Below, in pieces: positions 56,059 to 64,000 of a stretch of DNA of 64,000 nt; the stretch's first letter is position 1; every line of letters starts with the position of its first letter. Below the pieces are notes generated by a model. The model made no database searches, was not told where the DNA came from, and saw nothing but the letters and a program-made list of their open reading frames with translations. Source of the stretch: Chenopodium formosanum (lineage: Eukaryota > Streptophyta > Magnoliopsida > Caryophyllales > Amaranthaceae); assembly GCA_024500155.1 (NCBI GenBank), contig CM044880.1, forward strand, positions 16,248,379 through 16,312,378. Direction: 5' to 3'. A program made the position numbers and the translations under genes.

Positions 56059-57264
56059 TGTTGACCTTATGTTTTGATGATGACTCAAGGAACCTAAGCA
56101 AACCTATAACAAGTTTAACTTTCGGTTTTAGCTTTGATTTATGACAGGTTTATGCTAGGAAATTCTTGAGTAAGAAGGGAGCATGGAACAAGATATAAGC
56201 CAGCCATGGAAGGATAAAGAAGCCAATCAAGTCGTGTTCCTTATATAAGAAACTGGAGCTCCAGAATTGAAGCTTCAAAGGAAAGTTCCTTTAGTGAGGA
56301 ACTGAAGCTTCAGAGTCGAAGCTTCTCAGAGTATCAAGGGGTCTAATGTATTTTATCTTTACTTTAGGCTACTTGTAATTATGTTAAGTACATTGTCAAT
56401 TTATAGGATTTAAGTGTATTTAATTTCATTTGATAAAGATTTTATTTTCCTTATTTTAACTTGTTTTAATTTAATTTCGAAAAATATCTTTGGAGTTAAA
56501 ATATCTTGTTAGTTAAAATGATTTTCTGTTTTGATTCTATCCTATTATTTTGGAAAATCAGATTTGGAAAATATTCTTTAAACACGGCTGTTTTACTTAG
56601 TCAAGGAAGTTGAGAGAAAATAGGAAGCAGTAAACCACTTCCTTGTAAAGTGCTTAGCTTGATGCCCAAGCACCCACGAATTGCACTTCCTTGTTTTAAG
56701 GGAGTTGTGGTTAAGTGGTGATTAAGGCAACTACAATTTAACTGCCTAACTCTTTTATAAATAGCCTCAGTTTTCAGTTGGAAAAAGTACACTTGAGCAT
56801 TACAGTCTTTTAGCTTTTAAAAAGAGTCATAATCCACTTAAATCCTTGAGTGTCTTTGTACTTAGCAATTTAGAGTTTAATCTTTGAGTTGTATTGGGTT
56901 AGAGTTTGGGGAAACTCTAAGAGTGTTTTATTGCTTTGAGTGAAGCAAGGATAAAGAGAGAGAGTTTTAGAGTTCGACTGATTGAGGGATTAGTTGAAGG
57001 GAGCTTAAGTTCATAGAGGAACTTGAGTTAAGAGTCTTAATTTGTAATAGGTTTTTTGCCCTATTATTATTAAGAGTTGAGTTAAAATCCCTTGTGGTCT
57101 TGATTTTTCTTCTTGATTAGGGTCAAGAAGTTTTCCACATAAAATCTCTCTTTGCACTTTTAGTTTTTATTCGAGTTCCTTTATAAATTCCGCAAAAATT
57201 ACCCTAGTTCCTCTACAATACAAGTCACCCCCCCCCCCTCTTGTATTGTTCATTCGAGTCAACA
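56059..57264 (+). repeat. SIRE 5' LTR, 1206 bp
   Basis: TGTTGACC to GAGTCAACA with a 7 bp terminal inverted repeat (TGTTGAC/GTCAACA). TATA box at 56756-56763. A cluster of palindromes (TGGAGCTCCA, CTGAAGCTTCAG, GAAGCTTC) lies at 56250-56325. Confidence 0.92.
56756..56763 (+). promoter_or_regulatory. TATA box of SIRE LTR
   Basis: tataaata, followed by GCCTCAG; about 500 bp before the LTR end. Confidence 0.6.
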
Positions 57265-57266
57265 AT

Positions 57267-57279
57267 TGGTGTCAGAGCC
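57267..57279 (+). other. Primer-binding site of SIRE element
   Basis: TGGTGTCAGAGCC, two bases after the LTR, the iMet-type site typical of SIRE elements. Confidence 0.85.
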
Positions 57280-57331
57280 TGATCCACGAAGAAATCAGGA
57301 AACCTTGACGAGTTAAGTTCCTGGAAGCAAC

Positions 57332-59150
57332 ATGAACAATCACAAGAAACTGGAAGAAGGTTACTCTACGCAGCGTCCTCCTATGTTCAATGGGAAGTTC
57401 TACACCTATTGGAAGAACAGGATGGAAATTTTTATCAAAGCTGACAACTACCAAGTTTGGAGAGTTATTGAAGTTGGTGATTTTGAAATCACCAAAACAG
57501 TTGGTGAAAATGAGGTAGTACCTAAACCCATGTCTGAATTTGATAAGGAAGATTTTTAAAAAAATGGAAATTAATGCACTTGCTGTTAAATTACTTCACT
57601 GTGGCCTTGGTCCCCATGAACACAATCGTGTTATGGACTGTAAAAATGCTAAAGAAATTTGGGATTTACTACAAGTAACACATGAAGGAACTAATGAAGT
57701 GATACGCTCTAAAATTGATCTGCTTATGTCTAAATATGAACGTTTTGAAATGCAATCTAAAGAAACTATCCAGAAAATGTTAACAAAGTTCACTAACATT
57801 ATTAATGAGCTTGTTTCTCTTGGAAAGCAAATACCTATTGATGAGCAGGTCAGGAAAGTTCTAAGGAGCCTCCCTCAAGATGAAAGATGGAGAGCCAAGG
57901 TGACTTCCCTACAAGAAACTAAGGACTTCACGAAATTCAACATTGAGCAACTTGCCGGTTCCCTCATGAGTTCCACTTAGGAACAAGAAATAGGGAAGTG
58001 AACAAAGGAAAAGGCTTAGCTCTCAAAGCTGGTGATCAAGAAGAATCTAAGGTAGATGAAGAAGAAGCGGTTATGTTGGTGAGAAGGTTCAAAAGAATGT
58101 TCAATCAAAATAATAGAACAAGGAACTTCACCAAAAAGTCCTCTAACTCAAAATTCGATTCTGGATGTCACAAATGTGGATCCCTAGATCACTTCATTCG
58201 TGAATGCCCCTTGTGGGAAACTGAGAAAGGTAAAGAGAAGGCCAAGGAACAGAACAAGAGCAACAAACTCCTTACAACAAAAAAGACATTAGGAAGGCTA
58301 TAATTGCTGCTTAGGGAGATTCTGAGAGTGATGATGAGGAGGAACAACCTGAAGAAGAAACAGCCAATTTATGTCTAATGGCCAAACGTGATGAAAAGGA
58401 CTACAATGATGAACTGGCTAAAGAGGTACGTGCTGATCCAAATCATCTTAGAACTCTTACTAAAGAAGTACTTATTGATTTCATTTTAGAAATGGAAGAT
58501 GACTGGATAATTGATATTAAAAAGCTTAATGAATGTGAAAAAGCTCTTAAAGTCTGCAAGGAACACAGTACCTGGATTGAGAACCAGCGTACTGATGTTC
58601 AAGGCAGATTCTTTGATCTTTTTTATAACAATCTTCTTCTAAAAGAAATGAATGAAAAACTCAAGTATGAAAATATTATGGTTAATGTAGAACTGACTCA
58701 ATACAAGCTTGCCAGTACTGACTTTAAATTGTCAAGTTCCTCTTCTGAATCACTGCCTAAATTTAATGAAGATTTTGAAAAATTAAAACACAATCTTAAT
58801 GAGTTAAGAATTGAAAAGGCAAATTTAGAAAAGGAACTTGCAATCCGAAAAGAAAGAAGCACTGGTCTGCTTGGTGTACCTAAATGGATTGAGAATGCTC
58901 AAACCAAAAGAAGTGAAGGACTAGGATACATTCGATCTAAGCATAAAGGTAAAAAGAAATATGTTGTTTTACCTAGCTATAAAGTCTATTCCTTTTGTGG
59001 GAAAACAGGTCACTTGGTGAATACTTGTTATAAGAAGGAATAATCTGTTAGTAAGAATGTTAAGCAAGTTTGGGTTAGAAAATCTAATATTGCTTCAACG
59101 TCCAAGGAACCCAAGGAAACCTGGGTTCCTGAAACTAATCATTAAGTTCT
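57332..59150 (+). pseudogene. SIRE gag
   Basis: The ATG at 57332 begins MNNHKKLEEGYSTQRPPMF. Conserved gag segments follow: FDKEDF, then (after a frameshift in a T/A homopolymer near 57555) MEINALAVKLLHCGLGP, EIWDLLQVTHEGT and VRKVLRSLPQDERWRAKVT. A second frameshift lies near 57967. A CCHC knuckle (CHKCGSLDHFIRECP) occurs at 58168-58206. A frame change near 58280 and a TAG at 58312 precede a 221-codon frame (58378-59043) with a long coiled coil and a second damaged knuckle (CGKTGHLVNTC). Stops follow at 59041 and 59143. Confidence 0.85.
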
Positions 59151-62100
59151 TTTGCAGGTCTTAGTGAGGGGTAACAACACGTGGTACCTCGACAGCGGTT
59201 GTTCAAAGCATATGACAGGAGACAAATCAAAATTCCTCTTACTTGAGACCTATTCTTGAGGAACTGTGACCTTTGGAGACAACAAAAAAGGAGAAGTCAT
59301 TGGAAAAGGAAAAGTTGGAAGTTTAAGTTCCCATTCAATTGAAAATGTACTTTTGGTCGAGGGTTTGATGCACAATTTGCTGAGCATATCACAATTTTGT
59401 GACAAAGGAAACTATGTAAGTTTTACTTCTAATTCATGCAACATCATTAATGACAAAACAGGAAGGGTTGTTCTTGAAGGAACTAGAAAAGGGAACACTT
59501 ATATTGTGGATCTCAATTCTGTCCCAAGGAAAAACCTTACATGCTTGAGTGCTATTAATGATGATCCTTTATTATGGCATAAACGTTTTGTACATGCTAG
59601 TTTCTCACTCATGGATAAACTTAGAGCAAGGAACTTGGTCATAGGGCTTCCCTCAGTCAAGTTCCTCGTACAACATATCTGTGATGCATGTGTGAGAGGC
59701 AAGCAAATCAGGTCAACTTTTGAAAGTAAAAACTTGGTGAGCACCACAAAGACATTGGAACTCATACACATGGATTTGTGTGGTCCCATACGTGTTCAAA
59801 GTAGAAGTGGAAAGAAATATGTTCTAGTTATTATTGATGATTTTTCTAGATTTACCTGGGTGATTTTTCTGTCTAGCAAGGATGAAACCTTTGATGAATT
59901 TGTGTCATTCGCCAAGAAAGTGCAGAAAACTAGTGGAAATCAAATTATCCACATTTGGTCAGATCATGGAACTGAGTTTGAAAATTCAAGATTTGATGAG
60001 TTCTGCAGAGAGAATGGCATGGATCATAACTTCTCAGCCCCAAGAACTCCTCAACAAAATGGAGTTGTGGAAAGGAAGAACAGGACCTTAGAAGACATGG
60101 CAAGAACAATGCTCATAGCCAGTGGACTTCCAAGGAACTTCTGGGCTGAAGCTATCAACACTGCTTGTTGTATTATAAATCGAGTTATGATGAGACCAAT
60201 CATCAATAAAACTCCATATGAACTGTTTAAGGGCAAAAAACCCAATATTTCTCACTTTAGAGCTTTTGGATGCAGGTGCTTTGTCCATAATAATGGAAAA
60301 AGGAACATAGGAAAATTTGATGAGAGAAGTGATGAAGCTGTGTTCCTTGGCTATGCATCAAATAGCAAGGCTTACAAAGTTTACAATAAAAATACTATGT
60401 GTGTCGAAGAAAGCATTCATGTGATATTTGATGAATCTAATATGTTTATGAATGTGCAGGAACAAGACTCTAATGATTATGAAATTGGTATGGTTAGAGA
60501 CAGGGAGGATGATGAAGAGGAAACCAGTCATCCCAAGGAAAAGCAAATTGAACCTGAACAAGAACATCAAGAAAATGTTAAAGTTCCTCCACCTGAATTC
60601 AGGAGGAACAAGGTCATGAAGAAACAGGCAACGTAGAGGAACCAGAAGAAGCAGAAGAAGAAGTGCCTCAAATATAATAGGAGTTTCTGCCAGAGAATTT
60701 CATCCAAAGCCCTTCAAATATCAAGTCTCTCACCCTACTGACCTCATAATAAGTGACATTGGCAAAGGAACTCAAACCAGATCACAGATGAGGAACTTTT
60801 GTGCCTTCCAAGCCTTTCTATCCATAATTGAGCCAAGAAATCAAGAAGAAGCTCTCAAAGATGCTGACTGGATAATTGCCATGCAAGATGAACTCAATGA
60901 ATTTGAAAGGAACAAGGTCTGGCATCTAGAAGAGAAACCCAAAAATAAAAAGGTAATAGGGCTCAAATGGTTTTCAGAAACAAGTTGGATGAGTATGAAA
61001 CTATAGTGAGGAACAAGGCCATACTTGTTGTGAAAGGCTATAATCAGCAAGAAGGTATTGATTTTGGAGAAACTTTTGCTCCTGTTGCTAGGTTAGAAGT
61101 TATAAGAATATTAATTGCTTTTGCTTCATTTATGTGTTTTAAATTATACCAAATGGATGTTAAGTGTGCTTTCTTGAATGGTTTTCTTGAAGAAAATGTT
61201 TTTTGTGGAACAACCTCCTGGTTTTGAAAATCCCCAATTTCCTAATCATGTCTTTAAGCTTGATAAAGCTCTTTATAGGCTGAAGCAGGCACCAAGAGCC
61301 TGGTATGAAAGGCTCTCCAAGTTCCTTCTTCAAAATGATTTTAAAAGAGGAAAAATTGATAAAACTTTGTTTTTGAAATCTGAAGGAACTAACTTATTAG
61401 TTGTTCAAACATATGTTGATGATATTATCTTTGGTGCAACTAATGAAATCTTGTGCAAGTATTTGAAATGAGTATGATAGGAGAACTCAACTTCTTCCTT
61501 GGTCTTCAAATCAAACAAACTGAAGAAGGAATTGCAATTCACCAACAAAAATATGTCAAGGAACTTCTAAAAAAGTATAACCTTGATCAAGCAAAAACTA
61601 ATTATACACCAATGGGAACTGGCACAAGATTGGATGAAGATCTACAAGGAACTAGTGTAGATCAAACCAAATATAGAGGTATGATCGGATCCCTTCTTTA
61701 TTTAACTGCTAGTAGACCTGACATTGCTTTTAGTGTTGGTTTATGTACTAGGTTTCAATCAAATCCTAAAGAATCTCATCTTACGGCAGTTAAAAGGATT
61801 CTAAGATACCTCAAAGGAACTGACAATCTCTGTCTCTTCTATCCTAGAAGTGATACTTTTGATTTAAAAGGTTTTGCAGATGCTGATTATGCAGGAGATT
61901 TGGTGAACAGGAAAAGTACTTCTGGAATGGTCCAGTTCCTCGGACCATGTCTAGTTTCTTGGGGCTCCAAGAAACAAAATACAGTGGCCCTATCAACTGT
62001 TGTAGCTGAGTATGTGACTGTTGCAACTTGTTGTTCCCAAGTTCTTTGGATTAAACAACAATTAAGAGGTTATGGTATGAAATATAATTGCATTCCTATT

Positions 62101-62331
62101 TATTGTGACAATATAAGTGCCATGTGCATTTCAAAAGATCCTGTTCATCATTCTCGTGTGAAGCATATTCACATAAGGCATCATTTTCTTAAGGATAATG
62201 TTGAAAAAGGCTTAATTAAATTGGATTTTTGTGATACTGAAAATCAAATTGCTGACATTCTTACTAAGCCTTTAAGCAGGGATAAATTTGAAAAGATGCG
62301 CATGGAAATTTGTATGATACAATTGAGTTAA
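59151..62331 (+). pseudogene. SIRE pol: protease, integrase, reverse transcriptase, RNase H
   Basis: Protease motif WYLDSGCSKHMTG at 59183-59220. A TGA at 59258 precedes the long frame 59266-60636 with pre-integrase (LWHKRFVHAS) and the integrase D-D-E residues in LIHMDLCGPI, WSDHGTEFEN and PQQNGVVERKNRTLEDM. Frame breaks follow before and within the reverse transcriptase (about 60640, 60970, 61195, 61460). Its motifs are YQMDVKCAFLNGFL and catalytic YVDDIIFG. RNase H shows FADADYAGD, VVAEY, and DILTKPLSRDKF, ending TAA at 62329-62331. Confidence 0.9.
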
Positions 62332-62900
62332 GAAGACCTCAAGTTCCCCCTAAAGGTATAAGTCAATTATGTATGCAATGTATGTCTTACACAATTTGAA
62401 TATGTGAAAACATAGTCCTAAGCATTAGAATGTATGGCATTGCATATGGGATTGTGGCTGTATGTGAAGAAATCAACTTGCATTAGGCATGTCTGTGTTA
62501 CAACAAACTATGTTGACTTGTTCCAAGTTCCTCTGAAATATTCTATCAGATTTTGTTTTATCCCTTCATGAATTAATTAGCTAGTCAGTTAATTAATTTT
62601 ATCCTTTTTGAAAATCTTATCTTTTTATTCTGATTTTGAATTATTTACAAGTATTTATCCTCAAAATTCAAATCAATCTTTTTTTAAATACCTAAGGCTC
62701 TTCGAATTCAATTGAAGGTTTCTGATCAAAGAAAATCTTCACTTAACCAAGACCCTTCATGTCAAATCACATTAAATTTCAAACTGACCAAGTTAAAAGT
62801 AATTTCTCTATCCTTCATCAATCGACACCTGCACTATTCAATTAACCTTCCACACTCTTCCACCGACTCTTTTACCCCTTGAAATTCCCATCCCTATAAA
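62332..62900 (+). other. SIRE spacer between pol and envelope-like ORF
   Basis: No ORF. AT-rich, ending with CCCTATAAAATG, where a TATA-like hexamer abuts the start codon of the next ORF. Confidence 0.6.
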
Positions 62901-64000
62901 ATGACACCAAACCCTACACATTTTTCCTCACCTCCTCACTCCGTAAAATACACCCTACATTTTACCAATTCAGCAAATTCACCCATGGATGTTTCACCAA
63001 AACCTCAAGTTACCCCTCAAAAAGATTCACCCATGGATATCGAGCAAGAGAATCAAACAAAACTCTCTGTTGAAAAACCAAAGAACTTGCCTGCTGAGTC
63101 AAAGAAACAAAAGCTGGAGGAACTCGAGGATCAAGGCTGGGAAGAATTGGGAGAAAAGATTCAGTTGGAAAAGACTCCATCTCTCAAGAAAATCGAAGCA
63201 AGCTCTGAACGCTTCATTCATGGTTTCTGCATCAACTTACCATGGTATGAAGTAAGTAAGTATTCTGAATTACTTGAAATATTAGAGGCTCAAAATTGGG
63301 TGCAATTGTTTAGTGAAATTTACAATAATGTGCTTGCTCATGCTCCTTTGAAAGAATTCTGTGCAAATTTTAAGAATTTTGATGGTGTTTGTGTGTCACG
63401 AGTTAAAAATAAGAAAATTAGTTTTGATGCTGATTATCTATGTGCTATCTTTGGAACTCCAAATGAGGGGTTTGATGAGTATTTTAAAGGAGCTACTGAT
63501 AAAAGTGTTTGGAGATGTGCCTATAAAAGAAATTGTGGAATCAATTGGTGGAAAAGTGTCTAAAGTCCAAACCAATCATAACATGTTCTTTCCCATTCAG
63601 AAATTGTTGTTTATCTTGGTGCACCTAGCCATAGTTCCTAGAACTCAGCACAGGCATGAGGCTAATCACCTTGATGCTATGCTGATGTAATTCCTTGAAA
63701 ACAAAATACAAATCAATTTCCCTTCCATCATGATAAAACACCTCACCTACTGTCTTGCAAACCATTTGAAGGTGGGATATGCAAATCTGATCATTACTCT
63801 CATTGAGAGTTTTGGTATTTCAGTGGAGAACTGTGAACATCTCAAACTACAAACCAATCACTTTGTACAACCCAAAACCCTTGAAAGTAGAAACTTGCAT
63901 GTTATTGATGGTGTTACCCAATTTCTTCCAAAACAAACCCCTAAAGCTAAGGAAGGAGTTAAGATTCTAACTAAGGAAGAGGAGCTAGATAAATGGCTGG
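62901..64000 (+). pseudogene. SIRE envelope-like ORF, broken, runs off window
   Basis: The ATG at 62901 starts a proline/lysine-rich amino region (TPNPTHFSSPPHSVKYT), then a conserved block (ERFIHGFCINLPWYEVSKY, ISFDADYLCAIFGTPNEGF) as in the plant transposon protein found in SIRE envelope-like positions. A frameshift near 63515 and a TAA at 63688-63690 break it; the block TNHNMFFPIQKLLFILVHLA continues in another frame. No signal peptide or fusion peptide is evident; the role in the element is unproven. Confidence 0.75.

Larger units (their letters stand above)
56059..64000 (+). mobile_element. SIRE/Maximus-type copia element, 5' 7.9 kb (3' end outside window)
   Basis: 5' LTR, primer-binding site, long gag with two zinc-knuckle regions, copia pol (protease, integrase, reverse transcriptase, RNase H) and a downstream envelope-like ORF, the hallmark of SIRE-type elements. 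The coding frames are broken by at least eight frameshifts or stops. The 3' LTR and target duplication lie beyond the window. Confidence 0.92.

Overview
This is nuclear plant DNA, from a eudicot judging by its element families. It is AT-rich and packed with nested LTR retrotransposons (Tat/Ogre-like, Athila, chromovirus, copia, SIRE), an L1-type LINE, hAT and Mutator-like miniature elements and TRIMs. I cannot fix the species from sequence alone. The window holds one convincing host gene. No rRNA, tRNA, CRISPR or bacterial features were seen.

1-22 kb is a stack of Ty3/gypsy elements. A Tat-like element (LTR end, primer-binding site, leader, first 30 gag codons) is cut at 3923 by the LTR of a second Tat-like element. 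That LTR is split by a 10.3 kb Athila element (5692-15985, target duplication GGCCA). This Athila copy has lost reverse transcriptase, RNase H and integrase, but it keeps a full-length 507-codon Athila-type ORF and carries an array of GC-rich palindromes. The second element's leader is interrupted by a reverse-oriented solo LTR (17378-18791, duplication ATAGC). Further Tat-like debris follows, including an inverted copy of the window's first 400 bases and two tandem arrays (32 bp and about 72 bp units).

22-33 kb holds pieces of two hAT elements related to each other, a minus-strand chromovirus 5' end (LTR, primer site, gag start) interrupted by one of them, an orphan Ulp1-protease-like exon, and a complete 4973 bp copia element with a perfect TGAAC duplication and three coding lesions.

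33.4-55 kb is the 3' two-thirds of a minus-strand fatty acyl-CoA reductase gene (alcohol-forming; wax, suberin or sporopollenin chemistry). Six exons join in phase, with about 1.06 kb of coding sequence spread over 21.6 kb. The introns are swollen by two TRIMs, at least five hAT elements, Mutator-like foldback elements, a 106 bp tandem repeat and a full-length 7.2 kb LINE that has itself received a hAT and a solo LTR. The first exons, with the NAD(P)-binding glycine motif, are not in the window.

56-64 kb is a SIRE/Maximus-type copia element, cut off by the window edge. It has a 1206 bp 5' LTR, gag and pol with many frameshifts, and the start of an envelope-like ORF. The genes do not form a pathway. 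The window shows one metabolic gene embedded in, and invaded by, successive waves of transposons whose relative order can be read from the nesting.
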